Shown here: positions 35,523 to 46,211 of the stretch, one piece after another
Layout: the number at the start of each line of letters is the position of its first letter
Numbering within the stretch: the first letter of the stretch is position 1
NCBI GenBank assembly: GCA_944548615.1
Contig: OX155952.1
Coordinates: 1,763,001-1,827,000 of the forward strand
From: Micropterix aruncella
Lineage: Eukaryota > Arthropoda > Insecta > Lepidoptera > Micropterigidae
DNA length: 64,000 bases
Direction: 5' to 3'
The notes under the pieces: model-generated
Databases searched by the model: none
Told to the model about the DNA's origin: nothing
The model's input: only the letters and a program-made list of their open reading frames with translations
Translations under genes and position numbers: made by a program

Positions 35523-36747
35523 TGTTTTTTTTAAAACTATTAATTTATTATTTCTAACGACAATAGCACAATGCAAGTGGCGAGCCTAACACTCATATCT
35601 AGTCTTGATTAATTCCTAGTGGCATAACTACAACACAATATAAATAACTTTAATTTCGGTCTCGTCGTTTAGAGCAAGTGATGTTCGAAATTGCAATAAC
35701 ATTTATTTCAACGTCGTAAAAAAACAAAATTGCCGATATCATCGTAGGGACACAGCCGAAATCCATACCCTGACATTAGCCAATAGAGCGACGTCGAAAG
35801 GTGCGGAATGGACCTGGCATATTGATGTCAACATAATATCTTGTGAGATATTTGAGTTGCTCCAACCTACCCGTGCGCCTATTAGTCCCGGTCTCACTTA
35901 CAAAGAAAAACGATCAATGTCTGTTTTTTTTTGTGAAAATATGATACTAATTCCATCTTGTGGCTCGTTTTCAAACTAATCGAATCGATTTTCGAAAGAA
36001 AGATCATAGCCTGGCCTTAAATGAAGGAAGAAGAAAACGTGTAACGGGAAAGAATTGTAGTGACGGTGGACCTTGATCATACTTTTCTGTCAGGTCCACA
36101 GGCCTCGATGACCCTCCAGTTAGTGCTGAGGAGGAACTGTGTTCAGAACACTGAACCAATGACTTTTCCATGTTTTCGCTTTTTTTCGCTGAGGTATAAT
36201 TTAAGTAAAATGTATTTTTTCTAGAAACTGAAATATTCTTATTAATGTATTATTCTTATTTTATAGTTTCCGCCTTTTCTGTATCGCAATTTAAGTGTAT
36301 TTTTTTGAAACTCAAATATATTTGGCTTACAGGGAAAGACAAAAAAACTCCCTTAAGCCCTCAGTAAAATGTATTTAGGTTATTATTTTTTTAACCCCTC
36401 CTATGGCGGGGTAAAATTTCTGCCCGGGATAGTTTTGCGCATAACTTTTAAACTACTATACGGATCGTAAAAAGAATAACTGCAAAATGATCACATTGAA
36501 ATTTGAAATATTATAACGTTACAACATTATCTCGTAAAACAATTAAGATAATAATGAATAAATATTACAGTTAGCACAGCGCGGAAAGCGTCTAACCAAA
36601 AATGGTTAGCTCACATAGGAAGGGTTAAATAAAATTAAAAACTTTCAAACAATTGATATTGATCATTAGACCCCGTAACTGTTCAACTATTAATTCATAA
36701 ACGCAATTTGAAATTCGCATAGGCATAGGTAAAATGTAAAGTTGTAA
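35523..36747. other. AT-rich non-coding DNA
   Basis: Nothing recognised. Confidence 0.45.
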
Positions 36748-38002
36748 CTACTACCATTGATTTTATAGTGTAATAGATAGCACCATCTCATACAAGAAAA
36801 TGGCAGCATATTTCTCGCCGTCACTACGCAGATGGCACTGGTAGTGCTGACGTCGAAAAGTATAGGAATTTATTTGGATATCTATATTAACATTGATAAT
36901 TAAGTTTTAATTATAAAGGATCGATTGATTCTAAAAACCCAATAATTCAAGCAGTTTCAACGAAATTAGTATTCAATTATTAGCGCTATCTATTGCATTT
37001 CCTTCTACGCTACAAATCACATGTTCAATGAAGAAAATAATAGATGGCGTGCTATTTCAGGCTACGCCTTTCCAACAATTAGCGCGCGCTTCAAACGGGT
37101 CGCTTGGAGCCGAAAGTAGACAGGTGTGCTATAGATGTTTATACCGTATATTGATGGGATGCGAGAAATAGGGAGTGACCACGCGCTCGCCAATCGACTA
37201 GTCGATTACGGATAGCACTCACTCGACTCGACATTGTAAATTGTTGTACATTGTAATTGTTGACATTGTAACAGTTTACTGACATACACGCTCAATTACG
37301 TCGTCTTCTCGTAAGGATGTCAACCAACGTCGCTCCGCCTCCCATAATTTCTTGCGCAGGAAAGAGAAGATATGAGTGCTGTGCGGCGATGCTGTATTTT
37401 GCCATCTCATAGATGAATAAAAACACTCCCTGTCAGTGGCGGCGACAAAAATCTAGTGTAGTAAAGAAAAGCTTAAAATTATTTTTTAAAACATAAGAAA
37501 TGTATATACATTTATAAAAATGTTTATTGGTTTGTAACCATTTGACCCCAATATGCCATAAAGGTAAGAAATAAAAAAAATAGTTCATGATGTTTTAAAC
37601 GTGTTTATTTTAATCACATTTTAGAATATCTACAAAATAATATTCTAATTAAGGCTCTTATAAGGCCGCCATTATTTTTTTGTCGAAAATTATTCAAATC
37701 AACAAATTATATCTACTCGATCTTCAGTGTTCACGATAAAATAGGACAAGCAATGTAGTTTTATATGATTGGATGTATGCCTAAGGTTTATTTTAGTGGA
37801 AAATACAAAGGTACAGGAAGATGTAATTTTGATAACAGAAATACAATTCTGTTCTCAAAAATTACAGCTTCCATTGAGCAATAATAACTAAAACCTCAGA
37901 CGTAGGTAGAATCATAGAATCTGGTCTAAGCGCAGTCAGATAGTATTCGACTAGACTGTATTCAGATCGCCCGCTTGGAGGATCCAAACCCTTAAGTATC
38001 CG

Positions 38003-41000
38003 TTATTGCCCTTTTAAAAGAGTGAGCTTGTTGTATAGTTGCCTCTTGGTTTGTTTTACATTTGACTTACAAACTAAATATTTTATCCGTATATCGACAT
38101 ATTTTTGGATAACGGCCCTTAGCAGATGAAGCAAATGATTACTGCACGGTTCCTGCTCAAATAAATGGGCATGAAGGATCGTGAAAATATCGGATCCGAT
38201 GAATAATTTTAACGTTTTTGTAACCATATTTATAGGATCGCGATCGGATTTATTACTTTTGTCAAAATTAACCCTTACTACCGATTCTGCGGCATTACAA
38301 ATTCGGATTACATCATTTGATGGATAGATAAGTCCACTTCTGTCTTTAAACACAATAAATAAATGAGCTTGTTTAGGTGTGTTTGCGACTAATGCTCCCA
38401 AGCAATCAGTGCAATTTAGTCTAGATAGTAAATATCTAACAACATACCCGGCAACGTATGCCACAACATGTTGTGAAAATACTGAATGGAAACCGGCAGG
38501 TAAACTCAGATCTTCCTCCTTCAAATTGCTCATGAATTGTTCGTCGACCATATCCACTTGTGATCCTGATCTATAACCCTTCGTTGTCAAGTTAATATGC
38601 TCAGTTGACGACGAACACGTTAACAAAGTTATGTGTTCCAGAGGAGCACAGTTTCCCCTGAAATTCTCTTTTAACTCCATGTGAACCAAGAGCTTTTTGT
38701 AAGTTGCCATAAATTGCAGGGCCGATGGATTATTGTTGAACCCGCCGTGGGACCGTACTACTGAAAAAAATATCTCTAAGTGGTCTTGGCTTAACTTGTA
38801 CATTGGTAAAAAATCCAATGTTTTTTCTTGTTTAACGAGCTCGTTGTACAATCCTTTCATGCTGTCTATGCACACGCACAATCCAAGGAAACCTACTTTA
38901 TTTCTGGTATTCATGATCGGTGTTTCATTGTCCATCAAAACTAGATGTTCCAAATAAGTTTTTGCATTATCCATGAACGTTAGATACTTCGTTTCGTTTT
39001 TCTCATTGATTGGTGCTTTAAAGTCAATGCCAGGAAACTTTCTTGAATTAAGAATGTCAGTCAGATTGTTCATTGTGTTGATGAAATTCACTGTTGGTTG
39101 TGAGTGAGCAAAATTAAGTATACGTAATTTTTTGTCGCAAAATTCAATAGCGTTCGCAACACTGGCACTTAACAGCTGTATTGCTAGCTTTACTTTCATT
39201 ATTTGATTTTGAAAGTTGATGTGTTGTGTCGATAATTTATTTCCCTAGTGAAAATTTTCATTTAGTTGGAGCGTGTTTAATTCTTCAAAATATTGCCATT
39301 TGATTAGGCCGCCGTTATTATCTCTAAGAACCTTTTTACTTTGTAATGTATTTCTGACCAGTTTCACCATGTGACATGGGTCAAAAAATACAAAAACTGG
39401 TTCTTTTGTTGCAGGATGTTCGAAATAGGTTTTTAGTTGACGTTGGTAGTTAAACGAACAGCCAAGCTCTTGAGCCATGGCTATATTTGCTGGGCAACCA
39501 TCAAATGTCATAGATACAACTACCACGCCTACATCGTGGCAATTAGAAAGGCATATCCTTACTAGATTGGCTCTTTGCTCACCTGTTACGCCGATTACCA
39601 GAAAATATCCTACTGGAATTTTCCACTGCTCGTTAATGGCAACTAAAAGGAACACCAGAGCTTGTTTGCATGGTGCATTGAAACTCCGGTAACATCAAAC
39701 CCAGCACCAAAATCTACATATCCTTGGACTGCATTACCGTCAAATTCCTTTAATTGTCGAATCGACATCTCGTCTATTACCAAATTGCATAGAATTTTCT
39801 TGTCAGAAGACTTGACCTTTTGATCAAGTGCTTTAAAAGCTTCTGCAGTGAAACCTGGCGTGGCGTTTATGCATTGGTACCATTTTCTTATGCTGCTTGT
39901 ATGTGGTAGACATGTGTTAAAGGTACTACGTACGTAAGAGTAGGCCTTTGGAGAATAGAAATGGAGGGTTAGCGCAAATGTACGCAGTTCAGGTGGATAT
40001 TCTCTCCCTTTATGAGTCATCCTTTTCAAAAGAGCTGCTGTAGAAAGCCGGCACACTTCCAGAATATCCACTTGTTCTTGGTTGATCAGTCTTTTTTGCT
40101 TCAGTTCTTTTAATACCTTAGATAAATTGTCAACTTTCTTTTTCAAACGCCGATTAGCAGCGTGTAGTGCCTTGCCCCGCATACGTCGGCGTTTTGCAAT
40201 GTCTTTTAAACGGATAATTTCTGTTTTTAACTTTCGTTTCCTTGGAGTGTCGTGTACCAGTCCTGAATTGGAAAGCCCTGCAACCTCCGACTGTTGACCG
40301 GAAAATGGAGATTGTTGTAGAAAAAGCGAAGGTACAGCGTCGTTTGTTAATCTACGGATTCCATTTTTGGTTTCATACATGTTTGAATCCGGAAAATGTA
40401 CTGAACAGATTCTACTCCAAAAGTTTGGTTCCCAATTGGTCTTCTTTACAGCATCAATCTACTTCATCATATTTGTTTTGTCTTTTGGAAACCTAAAAGT
40501 AAGGTAAGTTTCTAAGTTAATAATAATAATATTATTAAAATAATTTTTTGGTCGGTTTTTAATATAACGTATTCGCACCACCGTATCACGTCGAATCCAA
40601 CGACACCTCATACTTACGTCAAAACCCGTCAAGACGTTCGTTCTCTACGTTCAGACACTCATACATGCATAATATCAGCATATAAAGGTACGCCCTAAAA
40701 ACATCTACGCTCCATCTGAAGCAATTGGATAAACCTATGTGAGTGGTCAAAAAGGAATCCCTTATTGGCCTTATTATGGATTATTTATCATATTCCATAT
40801 ATACTCTATACTTATATTAACATAAGATTTTTTTACCATTACTACCTATAATTAAAAAAAGTGATTTGTCAATTTTTATAAAAAAATATTATCGATTATC
40901 GATTTCGCTTTTAAAATATCTCGATTCTCGATTAGTGAACACCAATTGCGACCGATTGCGGTCGAGCAAGACGAAGGAAGGGTGGGGCAGTGTGTTCCTC

Positions 41001-41161
41001 ATCCGCTTACGTCGCGCTCCTCGCTTCACCCCCGTAATGGATAACTTTTATTTGGTTGAAAAGTAATTCAAAATTGCTTATCGATGATATGTGACACTAG
41101 ATTTGTGTTTTGTGTGTTTTCTAGTATCATTTTTACAATGATCGATTGCACATTTAACCAT
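38003..41161 (-). pseudogene. P-element transposase with THAP domain, two exons, inactivated
   Basis: Exon 1 (41161-41082) starts MVKCAIDHCKN and ends VTYH plus two bases: the first half of a THAP zinc finger (C-x4-C). Exon 2 (40492-38003) begins FPKDKTN after acceptor cttttag and supplies the W..A, CSVHF and DAVPSLF parts of THAP. A basic coiled coil follows (40270-40090), then the catalytic region with LVIDEMSIRQ and MTFDGCPANIA, then FFDPCHMVKLVRNTL, then DHLEIFFSVVRSHGGFN and a C-terminal domain. The expected length of about 855 residues is close to the family. Lesions: TAG for tryptophan in THAP (40459-40461), a one-base deletion near 39660, TAG at 39245-39247, and donor ATAAGC where GTAAGC is expected (41081). 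The lesion list is short, so inactivation looks fairly recent. Confidence 0.9.
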
Positions 41162-41357
41162 CTTTCTTCTTAAAAACAATAAAAATGCTCTACAAATTCC
41201 CAACTATATCACTTCACAAGCGCTCGCGAACGACTGCGGGCCTTAGCCGGGCGGTCGATGCATTGTTCACACCCGTGTCCACCCGTGTCTACTGTTCACA
41301 CTCGCGCGCTCGCGCTACTCTAACGGCACACGCTTAGGGGCAAACAAAGGGGCAAAC

Positions 41358-41519
41358 ACATTATTGGACGCGTCCGTCAGCCGCGGCTTATGCCTGTGGC
41401 TTATGCACGCGATCTGTGTAATGAATTTCTATTGAGCGGTGCACATTATAGGACGTCAGTCGCGGACGACTAGGCACACGTTCGTAAGCCGCGGCTTACG
41501 GACGCGTCCGATAATATGT
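41358..41519. mobile_element. Small MITE within the P element
   Basis: Inverted ends: 'acattattggacgcgtccgt' with cagccgcggctta on the left and 'taagccgcggcttacggacg' then cgtccgataatatgt on the right, each arm about 33 bp and itself containing ggacgcgtcc and agccgcggct palindromes. About 160 bp, GC-rich, non-coding. Confidence 0.7.
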
Positions 41520-41689
41520 TTGAACGCCATCTATCGGCCAAATATTGGTTTATTGAAGATGGAAGCGCATTAAATCGAGTTTGAAAACTACGATGGCCAT
41601 CTACCTGCCGTTTTTTGTATTAAATTGCGACTTCCATTTTGCAGTATGGAATGGCGTTATCTATTACACTATAAAATCAATGCTACTAC

Positions 41690-42079
41690 TAATATACAAT
41701 TACAAGTGATAGGTACGCCTTAATACAATATGTTATATTGTGTCCAGGCGTATTACTATTCTACAGTATTTAAACAGCTTTATTAATAAAATAGACAAAA
41801 AAAGCAGATTCTAATCCGTAATTTGGATTATAAATTATTGGTAAATAAATATCCTAGATAAGTTTAGGTGATTAGGTAATTACGAATAAGATGTACATAG
41901 TATAAAATTCGACAAACTTTATATTAAAAGTTTCATTTCAACCTCTACCAAACTCGACAAAATAGAGAATCGGTGCGTTAAATCATTTTCATAGTACACG
42001 CGCCATCACTAATCGGTTTAAATAGGTCGATAAATGTAACAGTATGTTCCAATATCGTTGATTCATAGAGGTTCTAAAC
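41690..42079. other. AT-rich non-coding DNA
   Basis: Nothing recognised. Confidence 0.45.
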
Positions 42080-42600
42080 ACATGCTCACTAATAGCACAA
42101 AATCAATTATCATTTAATAGCATGTGTGTTGTCACATTGCTAGTAATAATCATGCTCATTTAGAGCATGCTCATAAATCAGCAGTTGTTTGATTTTCGAG
42201 CGTGCTACCTTAGGCGCAGGTGGAAGGGGGAGTGCTCTTGAGCACTTATGAACATGCTAGTGTCGATTCAACTTTAAAATGTAGCTTATAAAATTTCTGC
42301 GGAAGCATACGCAAATGATTTTGTAGCCGTTGACATCTTTGTCACGCATCTCTACCAACAATCGATTACTGGTTCCGAGGGTTTCTTTTTTATTTATCCA
42401 ATTACGGACCCAAATCGTCCTATTTTCTATTTTTAGAACAGACTTTTGGCCGAGAGCCTGCGTCGTGTGTTATTTTTTTCGCTTTGAGCACACCTATGAG
42501 TATAATTAAAACAAGTATGCTTAACATAAGCAAACGAGTACAGTTAAAGAGCATGCTAGTTTTAAGCATACTCGCAAGCATGCTCATTTATGAAAATGTG
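42080..42600. repeat. Cluster of agcatgct-type motifs
   Basis: 'acatgctcac', 'tcatgctcatttagagcatg' then ctcat, 'gaacatgctag', 'agtatgctta', 'gagcatgctagttttaagca' and 'aagcatgctcattta' lie in two groups (42085-42260 and 42510-42590), in both orientations. This resembles subterminal transposase-binding repeats of a non-autonomous element whose ends I could not fix. Confidence 0.5.
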
Positions 42601-42676
42601 CGTCAGTACCTTATTGATATCGCGTATATACATTCGCAACATAATACGCAATGCAACGTTGGCACTACGTTGACGG

Positions 42677-42700
42677 TTATGTGACCTAGCGAGGTCACAT
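42677..42700. other. 24 bp hairpin/palindrome
   Basis: tatgtgacct-agcg-aggtcacata: 10 bp perfect stem. The half-site AGGTCA is a nuclear-receptor-like word, but no gene is near. Confidence 0.75.
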
Positions 42701-43234
42701 AGTCAATGTAGAAACCCTCTCACTATTCTTATTATTATTAATAATAAACGGCTAAGCAGCATTAAGCTGATGTAGCCGTATTTGATCGATTTTTTGTTTT
42801 CAGTAAGCTATTTCAGACTTCAAGAAAACGTCCAGTCTATTTTTAAAAATATTACTGTTTTTAGAAAACACATCGCCGACTGAGTACCGTTTTCTCAAAG
42901 TGATACATCGGGTTTATTTTCAAAAATGAGTTTCTATTGGTTTCATGTACTTCTCTCGGAGCCCGTTTTTTTTAAAACTGATACATCACCCATAGATAAT
43001 CGTTGATTCTGTGTCTTGTGAGATTTTAGTTTATGACATTGGCGAAGATGTTAATACACAGACATATTAGTAGATAATAATAAATAGACCATACAAAGAT
43101 ACTGAAGTCATATGGTGGTGATGGTGGAGCGGCGAACCCGCAACCACACCGCCGTAATAATCTGCAAAGTAACAGCAGCAGTTTGCCGCCTATCCGCATA
43201 GCAAAGGATGGTGGTTGACAGTCCTTTAGTGTAC
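42701..43234. other. Unassigned DNA
   Basis: No gene recognised. Confidence 0.4.
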
Positions 43235-43955
43235 CCTTGGGATGGTAGCGAATGGTTTCGTGCAGCTTGGGCCATAAGATCCATTTTATTCTCGGATCGG
43301 CTCAACTAACGATTCAGCTTCTATTCAGAAGCCTCCTCGTCAGAAGGCTACCCCGGGTAAGACTCTCGCGTCTCAGGCCTCACGGCTGGTGGACCAGTTT
43401 CTCCTGGTGGTATTGCATCCCGGCGCCACTGGACGGTTTGCGCAGCGTTCGGCGATGCCAATCAGATGTGCCCATTGACTAATTGCTGAAGGAGTCTGGA
43501 GACTATTGGAAATAGACTGTCTCCTAAGCAGCGGGGGTGAATTTTTAAAATGACCATTAGGATACCTGATCCTGAATTCAGAGCCGGGCAAAAGATGCCT
43601 TTGGTTCGCGATAGATTCAAACTGAATCACCGCTGAATTACGGCAGGTAGAGGTCGAATAAGCAACTTCGGTCCCGTAACCAGTCGGGAGGAGGGAGGTA
43701 TCATGAAGGTTAATTCCAGACGAAGATATCCTACCAAAACTGATAGCCAGAGGGCGAGGTAGCTTCACTGGGTTTCTTCCTAGTGCCTCACCGTCAGACG
43801 TTGGTCTCTGGCGGGTTCATGGCTTTGCTGGATTTGCTGGTTTGTGCCGTCTCAAGAGTCTTTTACGCTCATCCCACGGTTGAAAGAACGATAACATTTC
43901 GTCACACCAGCCTGGGGTGACGGGTTCGCCCGTTGTAGTTGACACCGCCCAACCC
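43235..43955 (+). repeat. Self-nesting repeat family, near full-length copy
   Basis: From 'ggtagcgaatggtttcgtgc' through 'ccattttattctcggatcgg', 'actggacggtttgcgcag' and 'cgtaaccagtcgggaggagg' to 'gacgggttcgcccgttgtag' then ttgacacc. It is the same subfamily as 13956 and the 22389-23102 insertion. Confidence 0.85.
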
Positions 43956-43961
43956 AACCCT

Positions 43962-44002
43962 TGACAACGGCGGTTGCTACAAAATTCACGCGGTAAATTG
44001 TT
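43962..44002. repeat. 'Acaacgg' repeat, short fragment
   Basis: 'ttgacaacggcggttgctac' then aaaattcacgcggtaaattg, a truncated relative of the repeats at 26030, 29090 and 52170. Confidence 0.55.
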
Positions 44003-44068
44003 TATTTGTTTGTTTCTACTCATTATTATGAAATTTCACAATGGGCGAAATTATTGTCGTAAGACAAT
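44003..44068 (-). mobile_element. SINE, 3' part (interrupted)
   Basis: 'tttatttgtttgtttctact', 'caatgggcgaaattattgtc' then gtaagacaat matches the SINE tail at 18210-18275. It continues at 44481 ('acaatctcttaccgccaacc') after a LINE insertion. Confidence 0.7.
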
Positions 44069-44480
44069 TACATTACATTACATTACATTTTCGTCGTGTC
44101 CAATTGACGGCTAAAGACCGCTCTTGGACGTGTCAAAATAATTGGGTTAGGTAGTAAGTTTCGTTACTACTCTTTACTAAACATACATAGGTAGTCAAGA
44201 ATTACCTACTAGATTGTCAAACTATAAATATAAATAATCAAAATAGAAGCCTAATATTTGAAGTAGTTAGTAATTCGAAAAGATACGTAGTAAAATTATT
44301 CATCGTAATATTCAAATTGTCAGTAAAATGTTAAATAATCAAATTAAATCTACGTTATGCATTTTAAACTAAAAGTACAGATATACAGATATAAGACACA
44401 ATATTTGAAAAATCATGGCCCTCAAATTCGGCCAGATTATAGAAAGGGTGGCCTATCAGCATCTCCTTGATGTTTTTTTT
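44069..44480 (-). mobile_element. LINE 3' UTR fragment inserted in SINE
   Basis: Flanked by acaat at 44064-44068 and 44481-44485. It is nearly identical to the 3' UTR of the LINE at 48864-49701 ('gtgtccaattgacggctaaa', 'gccagattatagaaagggtg'), and ends on the minus strand in an (ATGTA)n-like tail. 5'-truncated within the 3' UTR. Confidence 0.85.
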
Positions 44481-44918
44481 ACAATCTCTTACCGCCAACC
44501 CTAGTTAATTCGTTTTTATCCAGTTGGAAATGAATGATGGACAGTCGTAGGCAAGCGCGTTACTGAAGTGACGGGCTTCGGTCTCGCTCACTTTGCATTT
44601 GCATTTGCTAGAGTTCGCATTTACGCGGTAATTAGTGGCAGTCGTTCGTCAAGTGATTCACTTGACACTTCGCTCGTTGCAATTGCCACTGCAATTTTAG
44701 CGGTTCTTACAATGTTGCACCGCTCGCCTCAAATAGCCCACTCACTCATCGCGAAGCGAACGCGCAGCGACAGCTCATTCATCTTTTGCAGAACGGCGGA
44801 GAGCACTCGCCGGAATATTACTTTAGTCACAGTTTAGTCACAGTTTACAGACAGTAGCTTCTCTATGAACAAAATTGAAATCGAAACGAGTGACGTCACG
44901 AGTCCTAAGGGTTTGGAT
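44481..44918. other. SINE remnant then unassigned CpG-containing DNA
   Basis: 44481-44510 resumes the interrupted SINE. 44570-44850 has repeated 'gcatttgc' and 'tagtcacagttta' words and a 'caagtgattcacttg' palindrome, but no gene. Confidence 0.45.
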
Positions 44919-45070
44919 GTATCAACTACAACGGGCGAACCTGTCACTTCAGGAAATTTTAACGATATTTGATAGTTCTGTCTCCCGTGAGGTAAGCGTA
45001 GAAGACTTAGGGACGAAACAGTCCACTGTCTAGTTACGCCACTCGCCCGTAAGAGACCAACGCCTTAAGA
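44919..45070 (-). repeat. Self-nesting repeat family, reverse 3' fragment
   Basis: 'caactacaacgggcgaacct' to 'gagaccaacgccttaagact'. Between here and 45367, 'gcaaattggtacccggc' occurs twice (about 45097 and 45119); nothing else recognised. Confidence 0.75.
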
Positions 45071-45367
45071 CTTGATCACACGCACCGAGTAGAGCAAATT
45101 GGTACCCGGCGAGGTGCAGCAAATTGGTACCCGGCCGAGACAGTAGGTGTGTACACTCATTTTGCTTCCCGGCGAGTCAGTTCAGCCATTTTATATTGAA
45201 TACATAAATGTTATCCAAACCCGATCCAGATTTCTTGGAATCTTCTATTTTTTCTTCTCTTGGCTGTAGGTTGATCTCAATTTTTTTATTTTTTTTCAAC
45301 ATTCTACACTCCGAAAGCGTCTATATTAATTTCCTGAGCAATAGACACAAACGCCGCATCGCGTTTT

Positions 45368-45533
45368 TGCAGGGTTGGTCACACTCACGGGCCAACACCC
45401 ATCCGACGGCCTCCACGCATGAAGTGCGAGCCTAGGCAGGACTCTGGTCTTATGGTTAGTTTCCCCTAGGAATCAACATTCTGACGCTCCTGGACGGTCT
45501 GCGCTCCGTGTGGTTTTCGCACTCTGACTAACA
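45368..45533 (+). repeat. Self-nesting repeat family, outer copy, 5' part
   Basis: 'agggttggtcacactcacgg' through 'ctcctggacggtctgcgctc' to 'actctgactaaca'. The copy is interrupted twice and resumes at 47914 with the same ctgactaaca word. Confidence 0.85.
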
Positions 45534-46199
45534 TCTTGCGGTGTCGACACCACAGGACGTTTTAACGATTAGTCGTTCTGTCGCCCTGCAGTGAACGTAG
45601 AAGACTTTGGACAGTACAATCCTACGTCCAGCTACGTCACAACCCGTGAGAGTCCAACGCCTTACCGCGAGTTAGCCAGGAATAAACCCGGCGGCCTCGA
45701 GATAATCGCGCCCTCACTTCCAATTGTGACCAGATTTCTCCGGTCTCTCGATTGGTCCCGAGTTCGAGGTCGCTTGCGCGGTCCTCTCCCTTATCAAGCG
45801 GTGAAACGGAGTGCACCGAATCTATCGCGGACCAAGGCGTCCTTTGCCCGCCTCTTACACGGGATCGGATGGCCAATAGTCAATTCAAGAGCAGTCGCCA
45901 TAAGGTACGCAACCACCCCCGCTCTATAGGAAACAATACAGTTCCCAGACTCCCCCGACTGTTAGTCGGAGAGCACAATCGATTGGCTTGCGCAGCACGG
46001 TGTGCAGACCGTCCAGGGGCGCCAGAGGTTTGATTCCCAGGGGAGACTGGTTGACCCAGTGTCCTACCCAGGATTCGCACCCCATGCGGGGAGGCCGTCG
46101 GATGGGTGTTGACCCGTGAGTGTGACCGACCCTGAACACATGGGTCATCGTAGCCAACTCATCATGGGCCCGTTAGCCCCCCGATGGCCCGTTAGCCCC
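45534..46199 (-). mobile_element. Self-nesting repeat family, inserted full-length copy (666 bp)
   Basis: Plus-strand ends 'tcttgcggtgtcgac' and 'gcccgttagcccc', flanked by ctgactaaca at 45524-45533 and 46200-46209. The ends equal those of 53512-54146. A short duplicated terminus ('gatggcccgttagcccc') is present near 46180. Confidence 0.85.
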
Positions 46200-46211
46200 C
46201 TGACTAACAGT

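Larger units (their letters stand above)
36755..41682 (-). mobile_element. P-superfamily DNA transposon, nearly complete (4928 bp)
   Basis: The terminal inverted repeats share 25 identical outer bases, beginning CATTGATTTTATAGTGTAAT at 36755 and ending with its reverse complement at 41682; weaker similarity continues to about 50 bp. Flanking ctactac occurs at 36748-36754 and 41683-41689 (7 bp; P elements normally make 8). The element encodes one transposase on the minus strand (38003-41161). Both subterminal regions contain repeats of an 'atagatggcgt'-like word. A small inverted-repeat insertion sits at 41358-41519. Confidence 0.85.

Noticed and set aside
40082..40496. Plus-strand frames over the P transposase
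   Set aside because: Antisense shadows of the THAP and coiled-coil coding region.
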